DNA from: Gemmatimonadota bacterium
GTDB lineage: Bacteria > Gemmatimonadota > Gemmatimonadetes > Longimicrobiales > Gaopeijiaceae
DNA: 64,000 nucleotides
NCBI GenBank assembly: GCA_012960225.1
Contig: DUBS01000029.1
Span: 36,313-100,312, forward strand
Direction of reading: 5' to 3'
In this document: in pieces, positions 53,101 through 60,857 of the stretch
How positions within the stretch are numbered: position 1 is the stretch's first letter
Layout of the letters: each line of letters starts with the position of its first letter
Translations under genes and position numbers: made by a program
The notes under the pieces: generated by a model
Seen by the model: only the letters and a program-made list of their open reading frames with translations
Told to the model about the DNA's origin: nothing
Databases searched by the model: none

Positions 53101-54412
53101 GGCGGAGTGGACACATAAGCAGGATCCCAACTCCCGAAGGACCGTGACTCTCTCAGGAAATGGATCACAAGAACCACTTGCTGACTGGCGGAGCCTATTG
53201 CCTGAGAACTGGTCGTATGAGGGTGACCGCATTGTTCAGTGGGATACCCCGATCCCTCCTCCCGAGGGTCACCAGATGATTGCAAAAATGGCGGATTCTT
53301 TTGACGAAGCTTCGATTTACAGAGTCGGCCGCTCCTACCTCGGCAAAGAAATCTGGGCGATGGACCTTATGCCGTTAGTCTCCGCTACACACTGGTCGCA
53401 CGTGAAGGCGACCACGTTCAAACCAACGGTCGTGTACTCGGCGAGGCAACATGCGAATGAGGTTTCATCGACTAGCCACGTGCTACGTCACGCGGAGCTG
53501 CTCCTGACAGATTCTGTGCAGCGGGCCAAACTCAACCGGGTCAACGTAATCGTGCACCCGTTCACGAACCCGGATGGTGCACAACTAGCGTACGACCTCT
53601 ATAGAATAAATCCCGACTACATCTTGCATGCTGGATACCTTGGGTCTCTCGGACAGGATGCGACTTCCGGTGGAAATGATGATCACGCGATCTACCCGGA
53701 ATCAACTGTCAGAGGGAAACTCTGGGCTACCTGGCTCCCAGACATCTTCCTCAACCCGCACGGCTACCCAAGCCACCAGGTCGTGCAGCTATTCAGCGAA
53801 TACACTGGGCTCGTAAGACGTGGCCGAGTGACAGAGCGGAACTGGGGTTTCAACAAAGGCTGGTTCATGCCCGGCTTCAGCTTCATAGACAATCCAAGTT
53901 TCCCCCGCCACAAGGAAGCCGCGTTCCAGATTCGAGACTATATCACGTCAGGTATCAACTCGAATCAGGATGTTTTCGAGATGAACCAGCGTAACTACGC
54001 TCGATATAGACGCTACGGAGCTAATTTTGATCCTGAGACTTTCAGGCTCCCCATGACGGATAGTGTCTTGATTCAGATGCCGCTGAAGGGCTCAAGCGGG
54101 GAGGGTGGAGGTGGCTACAATCCCCGAGTAACAATATGGAGTGGTACAACAGAATCTCCAGATGAAACTGCCTACGGTCCATGGATGGAACTAGTCGGAA
54201 AAGCAGGCCTCTCATGGGACCAAGCGATCCTCGACTACCTGAATAACGGAGATCACAAGGTCAACCGGTCGGGCTCACACTTCTTCGGAGGTGTATCCCT
54301 TAGGATGAATCGACCACGACCTCCGGGAGATGAAGACGGAGACCAAAGCGGCGTTGATCAAAATCCCAGGCGGATGCCCTTGCGGGACGAGCCCCGATCA
54401 CACCCTTTTTGA
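50102..54412 (+). CDS. giant exported M14 metallocarboxypeptidase-domain protein
   Basis: About 1436 residues from ATG 50102 with a signal peptide (MRHIPILVTISLVLSNSATTAVSAQ). Only the last 340 residues or so form a recognisable zinc carboxypeptidase: IYRVGRSYLGKEIWAMDL, the zinc pair His1117/Glu1120 in ARQHANEVSS, HPFTNPDGAQLAYDL and the third zinc His in FLNPHGYPSHQ. The preceding 1090 residues are not a known domain to me. They contain repeated Gly/Asp-rich beta segments with two similar units (DLTTLYDLGNL and DLSNLYTTDGFLGGG, each followed by DSVPDLV- or DRIDVVLVP-type lines), suggesting an internal duplication. The rear contains GTIEFFDILGRNSRGQGL. Probably a cell-surface peptidase with extended binding modules. 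Confidence 0.88.
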   Translation: MRHIPILVTISLVLSNSATTAVSAQAQATRMDLTTLYDLGNLVVDTNADSVPDLVNASLILGETPTITETAAAAEISARLGFETMAMNLPIQRGIAAEGILIAIGRSGLAASGLSSPGIDPTSLDAGEGSVVIRNVDDRTWVLVVGGDDEGLMAAARLFSGVLPHTRTLSTAKLSAVAEDLSDALANAGVVDGEVRLTQARARTDRDGVSRIVADITVDPVDIDSAATAMRRLRDLKPGDEDSRPEESAEISEQETDSVTTQGDDQEYNRIPLSYPGLGSVEARITDGPVIRLQGRAEPDPPGPISGRPGGGAKNDLDLSNLYTTDGFLGGGPIPDRIDVVLVPGSSGIEGLPDLAGRLGLESTGFVVPLVRPAETFDNPGSQPTLVLVGTGNRFTDQLADSGLINTSTLGPGEGLIQIVPDAFGSKSSLVVTGSDNSGALRALEQVALTFPHLDERGKDRPTVDDVEQEVWDALSGYSPVGQAAIGLYKLDRIAEKLSDVTVSSARVLMSVEKAEDGLGEYVRARASSSLGTNNLEVLIDDRDVQESGTIFEETKTLPSEVDRFWSLFRETIIPAATAGQPIRVEARLSEPPELRAQIASEAQQTLIDAGADPTNTEVRILSAFKQGYSWLEEVIAPRLQGHTLGEILISFRRNDPPEDWPQQAINTPVRWLHEIFPIDEVFARDLGLELEQIRFEQVTEGPTYEVRVTDASGSVILNESFDPKWVLRPYFDRFQDYEQVRVTTGWLLATAGGRTIADERIVTDPEAFWDYYQAEVLPVIYDYVMELHEGIPNGGSGDAPYFGSLTVEMAMSEPDYRLGIDNEIHAPMDALHEEIYFGTIEFFDILGRNSRGQGLTFPGRVIPRMRPKSDGSAATVEIVFTGFATSRPAVIVEYQDDKGDTGEVRLDIPKTGLERPSARLAKVHEDEPGLRHLGLRVRVDTDLDARDSLITLSAPEAVDRSMVSAAQIEATIQEIESLRSQGLYSTALSYHGLGSIEIWAEWTHKQDPNSRRTVTLSGNGSQEPLADWRSLLPENWSYEGDRIVQWDTPIPPPEGHQMIAKMADSFDEASIYRVGRSYLGKEIWAMDLMPLVSATHWSHVKATTFKPTVVYSARQHANEVSSTSHVLRHAELLLTDSVQRAKLNRVNVIVHPFTNPDGAQLAYDLYRINPDYILHAGYLGSLGQDATSGGNDDHAIYPESTVRGKLWATWLPDIFLNPHGYPSHQVVQLFSEYTGLVRRGRVTERNWGFNKGWFMPGFSFIDNPSFPRHKEAAFQIRDYITSGINSNQDVFEMNQRNYARYRRYGANFDPETFRLPMTDSVLIQMPLKGSSGEGGGGYNPRVTIWSGTTESPDETAYGPWMELVGKAGLSWDQAILDYLNNGDHKVNRSGSHFFGGVSLRMNRPRPPGDEDGDQSGVDQNPRRMPLRDEPRSHPF

Positions 54413-54452
54413 AGCAAGATCCTGTAGCCCAAACCCTCCTACTCAATCTGCA

Positions 54453-54902
54453 ATGAATAATATCCCAAAGCTTAGCATCGCAGTTGTCATAACGACGTTG
54501 TTAGCCTGCAGTGATGCGCCCCCAGCGGAAACCGGCGCAGATCCTGCCAGTGACGATCCCATTGGGACAGTCACCATCAGTCAACCAGCTACAGGATCTC
54601 AGGTAATGGGCGAAAATGTTACCGTGAGCCTGCAGGTTGCGGGGTTCCCGATTGTACCTGCAGGGGACATGACATCCGGGACAGGTCATCATCACCTGTA
54701 TCTAGGTGCTGACCTAACGGGAGTTGGTGAGCCAGTTCCGACTGTACCGGGTAGTATCATCCACATGGGAGATGGCTCGTCTGAGTACACGTTTGAGGGT
54801 GTAGCCCCCGGAGAACACCGACTCATTGCCGTGGTAGCAGATGGAATCCACATCCCACTTCAGCCATGGGTTGTTGATACCGTAACGTTTACGGTCAACT
54901 AA
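54453..54902 (+). CDS. DUF4399 lipoprotein
   Basis: About 149 residues from ATG 54453, with a lipobox (TTLLAC, then SDAPPAET). A DUF4399-like domain follows: VTISQPATGSQVMGENVTVSLQVAGFPIVPAGDM, SGTGHHHLYLG, then DGSSEYTFEGVAPGEHRLIAVVADG. The Thr-Gly-His-His-His run is the family hallmark and could bind a metal. The start inside the upstream open frame is chosen for the lipoprotein signal; the longer frame beginning at 54330 overlaps the M14 gene. It lies 40 bp after that gene and may share its transcript. Function of the family is unknown. Confidence 0.85.
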   Translation: MNNIPKLSIAVVITTLLACSDAPPAETGADPASDDPIGTVTISQPATGSQVMGENVTVSLQVAGFPIVPAGDMTSGTGHHHLYLGADLTGVGEPVPTVPGSIIHMGDGSSEYTFEGVAPGEHRLIAVVADGIHIPLQPWVVDTVTFTVN

Positions 54903-55013
54903 TCGGCGAGAGGTCACCGCACATCGTGCCAGCCCGATCTACATTCGGCTCTTTAGTGGGGTCAAATCTTATTATTGAGGGAAGCCATGTTGACTCTCTC
55001 TGAGGATTCTTAG

Positions 55014-55436
55014 ATGAGAATTCGAACCACTGGACTTCTTGTATTGGCCGGGCTCGTGGCGGGCTGTGCTGCTTCACTGGGACCAGGAGATGCCGGATAC
55101 CCCTACAATGTTGACGGCGACTACTCAGGCTCACTCATGGTAGCCGGTCTGACGATGACAGGAACCATAGGAATCAGCACCCAACCTGGGGGGATGGTTA
55201 CTGGCACAGTTTCAGTAAATCGACCAATCCAGATCAACGGTACACTTAATGGGACTTTAGCAGGTGACCAGCTTACTGTAGGGATTACTTACGGAAACAA
55301 TCCGGCCACCGGGTGCGCTGGTGGTACTATGGATGGTGCCCTAACGATCTCGGAACACGGAGCAAACATATCGGGGCCCGTAAAGATCGCAGACTGCGGT
55401 GAGATGCTCGATGCAACCATTAACTTCTCTCGCTAA
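55014..55436 (+). CDS. small lipoprotein, beta-rich, unknown
   Basis: A 140-residue lipoprotein: signal LLVLAGLVAGC, then a beta-rich mature part with many Gly and Thr (VDGDYSGSLMVAG, MTGTIGIST, NGTLNGTLAGDQLTVGITYG and ISEHGANISGPVKIADCG). Two cysteines (GCAGG and DCGEM) could form a disulfide. No family recognised. The repeated Gly-Thr strands recall the short secreted proteins in the qhp cluster, but there is no convincing sequence match. It sits between the DUF4399 lipoprotein and the met-zincin gene, all on the same strand. Confidence 0.72.
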   Translation: MRIRTTGLLVLAGLVAGCAASLGPGDAGYPYNVDGDYSGSLMVAGLTMTGTIGISTQPGGMVTGTVSVNRPIQINGTLNGTLAGDQLTVGITYGNNPATGCAGGTMDGALTISEHGANISGPVKIADCGEMLDATINFSR

Positions 55437-55495
55437 AAGCATCCAAACGTGCCCATAAGACAATCCAGTAGTGGACATATCTATAGGAGGACCGC

Positions 55496-58036
55496 ATGAC
55501 CTCAGCAGGATCTAAACTCTCTTCAGAGTTCTTCGTCATAGTCGCACTCCTGGCGAGTGTGTTATCGAATCCACTCGCTGCTCAACGAGGAAGTAGTGGA
55601 GACCAGAGTATGGGGACCATCCCTACCATTGAGGAGAAAATCGATGGTATGGATAGCCTTGAGGGGTTTCTCCCTCTGTACTGGGACGCGGACCTCGGTC
55701 AGCTCTGGATGGAGATTCCGGAACTTGATGAAGAAATGATCCATTTCTCTGGATTTGGTGCCGGCCTCGGATCAAATGATATCGGTCTCGACCGCGGGGC
55801 CCTGCGTGGCTCGAGAATCGTAAAATTTGAACGAGTAGGTCGGAAAATCTTGATGGTGCAGCCCAATTATCGTTTCAGGGCAAACAGTGACAATCCGGCT
55901 GAGACGCAAGCAGTGCGAGATGCGTTTGCGAGATCAATCCTCTGGAGCTTCACCCCAGCTGCAGAAACTGCCGGACGTGTGCTCGTTGATCTAACTGATT
56001 TTCTAATCAGAGATGCTACGAATGCCGGCCAACGGATGAGTCCGGGAACGTATCGCTTAGATAACAGTCGCAGCTCAGTCTACATGGACATGACAGGATC
56101 ATTTCCGACAAATACAGAGTTGGAAGTAGAACTCACCTTCGTCCAACAAGCAGGTGGTGGTGGTGGTGGCCGTGGGGGGAGAGGTGGGGGCGGATTCGAG
56201 GGTGTGGGGAGCGTTGCCTCGACCGGAGAAGCGGCAAGCATCCGTGTTCACCACTCATTCGTTCAACTTCCAGATAATGAATACGAGCCTCGGATGTTTG
56301 ATCCACGTTCTGGCTACGGATCGTCAAGCTACCAGGATTATGCAGTGTCCATCGACGAACCAATGACCCAGCGCTTTATCAGACGCCACCGGCTTGAGAA
56401 GCAAGATCCATCTGCAACAGTAAGTGACCCTATGGAGCCGATTATCTACTACCTGGATCCTGGAGCTCCAGAACCGATTCGTTCGGCTCTTCTGGACGGA
56501 GCTAGGTGGTGGAATCAGGCTTTTGAGGCAGCAGGATATCGTGATGCTTTCCAAGTCACATTGAGGCCAGACAGCATTAGCTCATTGGATGCTCGCTATA
56601 ACGTTATCAATTGGGTGCATCGTTCCACACGAGGCTGGAGTACCGGTGGATCGGTGTCCGATCCTCGCACTGGAGAGATTATTAAGGGAGTCGTAACTCT
56701 TGGCTCACTCAGGGTTCGGCAGGACTACATGATAGCCGAAGGCTTGCTCTCTCCTTATACAGATGGTGATGAAGAGACGCCTGAGATCGCCGAGTGGGCG
56801 CTGGCCCGTGTCCGCCAGCTTGCGGCACATGAAGTGGGGCATACAATCGGATTAGGCCACAATTACTACAACAGCACTGCTGGTCGTATTTCAGTGATGG
56901 ATTACCCACATCCTCTCGTCACCCTTAACGGTGATGGCTCGTTAGATCATTCTCAGGTCTACGATGTGGGGATTGGTGACTGGGACAAAGTCGCTGTCAC
57001 CTACGGTTATCAGGACTTTGTCGGTGGAGGAGATAACGAAGCTGTCCTGATAAGAGTTCTTGAAGACGCTTGGGATGACGATGTGCGCTATATGTCAAAC
57101 CAGGATATCCAGACGACGCCCCAAGCAGATCAATGGGCGAATGGCACTGACATGGCTGACGAGTTGGACCGAATGATGGATCTGAGATCAGTAGCCATGT
57201 CCCGATTCGGTGAGACAGCTATCAAGAACGGAATGCCCATGGCAACAATTGAGGAGGTATTAGTACCCCTGTATCTCCATCATCGATATCAAGTGGAATC
57301 CACTGCATCGGTGATGGGTGGGGTAGGCTATATCTATGCCGCTAGAGGTGATGGCCTGAAACCTGTCTGGCGTATTGCTTCCGAGTATCAAAATCGATCA
57401 TTGGATGCACTGATGAGGACTCTTTCTCCTAGCGAGTTAGCGCTTCCGACTTCCGTTCTCGAGGCGATTCCTCCAAGACCCCCAGGATACGGCAGGACGC
57501 GAGAGCTTTTCCCGCGCTACACTGGTTCGGCCTTTGATGCACTCACCCCTGCATTCGTAGCGGCGAGCCACACCGTGAACAGCATCCTTACGGCAGACCG
57601 AGCAGCGAGACTTGTGGAACAGAAAATGCTGGATCCTGCAATGCCGGGCTTGAACGATGTCCTGCAACGACTTTTCCAGGCCGCTTTTGAGGGAGAAGCA
57701 AGCAGCACTTACGAGACCGAGATCAGAAATACGGTTGCTGGCGTGGTGATTGACAGAGTGAAATCGCTAGCTGAAACTGCGCCAATGATGCAAGTGAGAG
57801 CGCAGTCGACATTGGCACTTAGGACCTTGGTCAGTCGCCTAGCGGAGATGGAGCCTTCTGACACCTCTGTGCTGCTCCAGCTTGATATAAGACGATTCCT
57901 CGGAAGGCCTTATAATGCAGGACAAATGCCGAGCTCAGTAAGTGCTCCCCCAGGAGCCCCAATCGGACAGCCAGCTATGGATTGGCTCGGACTCCTTGAG
58001 CCCTGGTGCACTTGGATCGATGGAGAGTGGAGATGA
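55496..58036 (+). CDS. exported met-zincin metalloprotease (DUF5117/DUF4953-like)
   Basis: An 846-residue exported protease with AGGAGG eight bases before the ATG and a signal peptide (FFVIVALLASVLSNPLAAQ). The front 270 residues are the DUF5117-type domain (GFLPLYWDADLGQLWMEIPEL and VQPNYRFRA) with a Gly-rich stretch (GGGGGGRGGRGGGG). The protease domain has HEVGHTIGLGH (His445, Glu446, His449, His455) and the Met-turn SVMDYPHP. The extended HExxHxxGxxH with the following Met-turn defines a met-zincin. The tail (SPSELALPTSVLEAIPPRPPGYG onward) is DUF4953-like. The stop overlaps the start of the second DUF1028 gene (ATGA). Confidence 0.93.
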   Translation: MTSAGSKLSSEFFVIVALLASVLSNPLAAQRGSSGDQSMGTIPTIEEKIDGMDSLEGFLPLYWDADLGQLWMEIPELDEEMIHFSGFGAGLGSNDIGLDRGALRGSRIVKFERVGRKILMVQPNYRFRANSDNPAETQAVRDAFARSILWSFTPAAETAGRVLVDLTDFLIRDATNAGQRMSPGTYRLDNSRSSVYMDMTGSFPTNTELEVELTFVQQAGGGGGGRGGRGGGGFEGVGSVASTGEAASIRVHHSFVQLPDNEYEPRMFDPRSGYGSSSYQDYAVSIDEPMTQRFIRRHRLEKQDPSATVSDPMEPIIYYLDPGAPEPIRSALLDGARWWNQAFEAAGYRDAFQVTLRPDSISSLDARYNVINWVHRSTRGWSTGGSVSDPRTGEIIKGVVTLGSLRVRQDYMIAEGLLSPYTDGDEETPEIAEWALARVRQLAAHEVGHTIGLGHNYYNSTAGRISVMDYPHPLVTLNGDGSLDHSQVYDVGIGDWDKVAVTYGYQDFVGGGDNEAVLIRVLEDAWDDDVRYMSNQDIQTTPQADQWANGTDMADELDRMMDLRSVAMSRFGETAIKNGMPMATIEEVLVPLYLHHRYQVESTASVMGGVGYIYAARGDGLKPVWRIASEYQNRSLDALMRTLSPSELALPTSVLEAIPPRPPGYGRTRELFPRYTGSAFDALTPAFVAASHTVNSILTADRAARLVEQKMLDPAMPGLNDVLQRLFQAAFEGEASSTYETEIRNTVAGVVIDRVKSLAETAPMMQVRAQSTLALRTLVSRLAEMEPSDTSVLLQLDIRRFLGRPYNAGQMPSSVSAPPGAPIGQPAMDWLGLLEPWCTWIDGEWR

Positions 58037-58869
58037 GCATAAGAATCATACAACACTTGAGACAAGCGGTGGTCTTGTTTATCGCTGCCTGCACACTCTT
58101 GCCGACCTCGCTATCCGCCACATGGTCAGTGATCGCAGTAGACGCTAGAACGGGACAGGTTGTAATTGCTTCAGCAACATGCGTTGCTCAGGGCAGATTT
58201 GCTGGCTTTCCCGCGAAAGGTCTTATGGATATCCAGGCAATCGTACTGCCAGGGATTGGTGTTGCAGCCGCACAGGCCGGTGTCGACGGTACAAGAGAAA
58301 ACCAGCAACTCATCTATGCCCAAATGAAAGCTGGAGCCCATCCAGCTGAGATCCTGGAACGTCTCAAACAAGATCCAAACATTGAGCGACGCCAATTTGG
58401 TATCGTAGACATGCAGGGCCGATCAGTTGGCTTTTCTGGCAGCGGTAATAGCGCTGCATCACTGTCGCAGCAGGGTCGTGTCACAGATACCGAAATCTAT
58501 TACTCTGTTCAGGGCAATATTCTGGCTTCGGACGCAGTCGTGCATAACGCCGCACGAGCCTTCGAGGCAGAGAACGGGTCACTCGCTGACCGAGTGATGG
58601 CAGCCATGGAGGCAGCGGACGAGGCGGGCGGAGACGTGCGTTGTACCTGTGAAACAGAGCCCGTTCCCGATGCACCTTGTAACAGCCGAAATGCGCATGT
58701 CGCATATATCCTCCAAGCTGATACTGATGATCCCGAGGGGACGTCATTCAACGACGGTGACTACGCGGTTTACATCAGCGCGACCGATGAGGACATCGAG
58801 CCGCACGAGAATGGGAACCCTGTGATCACGCTCAGAATGCGTTACGACCTATGGAAGGCGGGGGGCTAG
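58033..58869 (+). CDS. exported DUF1028 protein, second copy
   Basis: About 278 residues from ATG 58033, which overlaps the met-zincin stop by four bases. An in-frame start at 58006 would extend into that gene. The signal peptide reads AVVLFIAACTLLPTSLSA. The DUF1028 core follows: TWSVIAVDARTGQVVIASATCVAQ, GVAAAQAGVDGTRENQQLIYAQMK, ERRQFGIVDMQG and YYSVQGNILASDAVVHNAARAF, with paired cysteines (RCTCETEPVPDAPC). Unlike the copy at 32960 there is no peptidoglycan-binding tail. The two are only distantly similar outside the core. Translational coupling to the protease suggests a shared role in peptide breakdown. Confidence 0.88.
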   Translation: MSIRIIQHLRQAVVLFIAACTLLPTSLSATWSVIAVDARTGQVVIASATCVAQGRFAGFPAKGLMDIQAIVLPGIGVAAAQAGVDGTRENQQLIYAQMKAGAHPAEILERLKQDPNIERRQFGIVDMQGRSVGFSGSGNSAASLSQQGRVTDTEIYYSVQGNILASDAVVHNAARAFEAENGSLADRVMAAMEAADEAGGDVRCTCETEPVPDAPCNSRNAHVAYILQADTDDPEGTSFNDGDYAVYISATDEDIEPHENGNPVITLRMRYDLWKAGG

Positions 58870-58915
58870 CACCTCCACCTTCACCCAATCTTCACTATTC
58901 GCTACTCACAAGCGA

Positions 58916-59803
58916 TTAGTGGGCACCCTCGATCGCAGCCCGTATCAGGCGTGATGTATTGTCTATTCGATACTGCATGAGCCTCGTGCCTACCTCAATT
59001 GTCTTCTCAAGCGGGGCAATTGAAACCCCGTTAATTGAAGCACGACCAGCAGCAACGCGCTCCTCGTAGCGAACCGAAGAGGGGTCGACAGTCATTTGCA
59101 TAGCGGTAAGCCAATATGTATCGTGAAAACCCTCTGATTCCTCAAGAATCCCGAACTCTTCTTCCATGACTCTCTGCACTCCGGCGTTATCGTAAAATTC
59201 AGGGATGTAGTGGACCGTAGATTTTCCCTGACGCTTATTAAGTCGATCGGCCACTACCCTCATCCCATCTTGATTTCCGCCGCTGTCACCGATAAACACA
59301 ATGTGCTCGAAGCCATGTGCTTGTAGGCTGCTCGCAACATCATCCAGGACCGCCTGGAACGTCTCTTCTCGAAGACTAATGGTGCCCGGATAACGCATAT
59401 GGCCGGTCGGCTCCTCTATACCACCCTCTGGGACGAGTTTCACGATTGGCGCACATAGTGCATTACCAAGTTCACGGGCAATTCCTTCACAAGCTCCCTG
59501 AAGGACATAGTTGTGCTTGCCCATGGCCACATAAGGGCCATTCTGTTCGATGCCGCCAGTTGGGATGATCACGGTGTTCGTCCCGTCAGCCATCCTATCC
59601 CGAATCTCGATCCAAGTAAGTTCTTCAATCCAGATCGAATTAAGGGCCTCGATCGGCCGCTCCATGCTCAATTCAGCCTGTAGCGCTGCATCATCAGTCA
59701 CCTGAGTAACTGCAGGTGCTTGTTCACGCTGCATAGCCCTAGCCGCTATGAATGCTATAAGAAATGCGACCAAACTCGTGACAACCACCTTCCGATTCAT
59801 CAT
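58916..59803 (-). CDS. exported creatininase-family protein with altered metal ligands
   Basis: A 295-residue creatininase-family protein with an N-terminal signal or anchor (VVTSLVAFLIAFIAARAM). The family box is PTGGIEQNGPYVAMGKHNYV instead of the usual P-x-G-S-x-E-Q-H-G-P-H with a later T-D. So one metal His is Asn and the Asp position is His. The later N-G-H-G-G-N box is IGDSGGNQDG, replacing another His by Ser. These changes suggest a subfamily with a different metal arrangement, not random decay, since the surrounding sequence is intact. It shares a 52-bp divergent spacer with the next gene. An amidohydrolase role on amide or lactam substrates is likely. Confidence 0.85.
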   Translation of the reverse strand: MMNRKVVVTSLVAFLIAFIAARAMQREQAPAVTQVTDDAALQAELSMERPIEALNSIWIEELTWIEIRDRMADGTNTVIIPTGGIEQNGPYVAMGKHNYVLQGACEGIARELGNALCAPIVKLVPEGGIEEPTGHMRYPGTISLREETFQAVLDDVASSLQAHGFEHIVFIGDSGGNQDGMRVVADRLNKRQGKSTVHYIPEFYDNAGVQRVMEEEFGILEESEGFHDTYWLTAMQMTVDPSSVRYEERVAAGRASINGVSIAPLEKTIEVGTRLMQYRIDNTSRLIRAAIEGAH

Positions 59804-59855
59804 TGTGTTTCCTCTCAGGAAGTCTGAATGACCATTTTACACATGGAATGCAAAC

Positions 59856-60857
59856 ATGGCGCCTAGGGTTCTAAATCTCCTGTGGATTATAGCCATTATC
59901 TCTTCGGCGTGTGGTGAATCCACACAAGAAGAAGCGACAACAGACCGCGCTGATCCTGTTTTAGCTGAGGACGTAATCCGAACTGCAGACCCCTATGCTC
60001 GCGGGTACACCGACGAAGATTTCCCGCGTATTAAAGAGCTTGCGACCGGAGTGTATTCATACGAGCAACTCAGATCTGCGGGCGAAGAGAGATTCGCGAC
60101 AGTTAGCATGTTCGTCGTGACCACTGAGGGTGTCCTCGTTGCTGATGGCCAGGGTAGCGTGGAAGAAACTCAGAGGATGATTGACCACATCGCTGAAATT
60201 ACTGATCAGCCTATAACCCATGTGGTAATATGTTCGGACCACGGGGATCATACAGCCGGCAACTCAGCATTCCCCTCCGACGCTGAATTTCTAGCTCATC
60301 CAACTTCAGCAGCCATACTTGAGGCCAACGCACTGAACAGAGATGCAGGAGCTCCTCCAATCATGCTCCCCAGTCAAGAGATCGAGGAACGCGAAGTACT
60401 GGAGCTAGGAGGTCGAACGATTGAAGTCCTCTTCCTGGGACGAGCCCATACCGGTGGAGATCTCGTGGTCCATCTGCCTGAAGAGAAAATTCTTTTCATG
60501 AGTGAGGCCTATCTGAACCGAGTCTTCCCAGCAATGCGCTCAGCTTACCCCTCGGAATGGGTAGAAATGATCGAGCGTGCCCAAGCGATGGATATCGATA
60601 CCTACGTCCCCGGTCATGGATTTGTTGATTCTTCCGCCGTGCTCGAGGAAGAGCTAGACACTTATCGGCGTGCCGTAATCCGTGTCATCGAACTAGCTAC
60701 TCAGCAGTACGAGGAGGGGTACGGCCTTGAGGATGCGCAGATCCAGGCCAACTTCGGTGAACTCGAGAGCTGGTCACTTTTCACGAGTCAGGCTTCCAGG
60801 GCGATTCAGCAAGTTTACGCTGAACTCGATGGCACTTTGCCAGGTGAAAGTCGGTGA
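59856..60857 (+). CDS. metallo-beta-lactamase-fold lipoprotein with variant metal site
   Basis: A 333-residue lipoprotein (lipobox ISSAC, Cys19). The metallo-beta-lactamase fold is clear: VFVVTTEGVLVADGQG, then CSDHGDHTAGN where the usual HxHxDH begins with Ser127 in place of the first His. A third His sits in GRAHTGGD, and VPGHGF closes the site. The bridging Asp after the ILF strand is Glu (LFMSEAY). A binuclear site would lose one His ligand and change the bridge. The stop overlaps the aminotransferase start (GTGA), so the two are coupled. Substrate unknown; a hydrolase or oxidoreductase with one metal is possible. Confidence 0.87.
   Translation: MAPRVLNLLWIIAIISSACGESTQEEATTDRADPVLAEDVIRTADPYARGYTDEDFPRIKELATGVYSYEQLRSAGEERFATVSMFVVTTEGVLVADGQGSVEETQRMIDHIAEITDQPITHVVICSDHGDHTAGNSAFPSDAEFLAHPTSAAILEANALNRDAGAPPIMLPSQEIEEREVLELGGRTIEVLFLGRAHTGGDLVVHLPEEKILFMSEAYLNRVFPAMRSAYPSEWVEMIERAQAMDIDTYVPGHGFVDSSAVLEEELDTYRRAVIRVIELATQQYEEGYGLEDAQIQANFGELESWSLFTSQASRAIQQVYAELDGTLPGESR

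Noticed and set aside
32960..58869. The two DUF1028 genes as a recent duplication
   Set aside because: They share only core family motifs and differ in length, tail domain and neighbours, so they are old paralogues.
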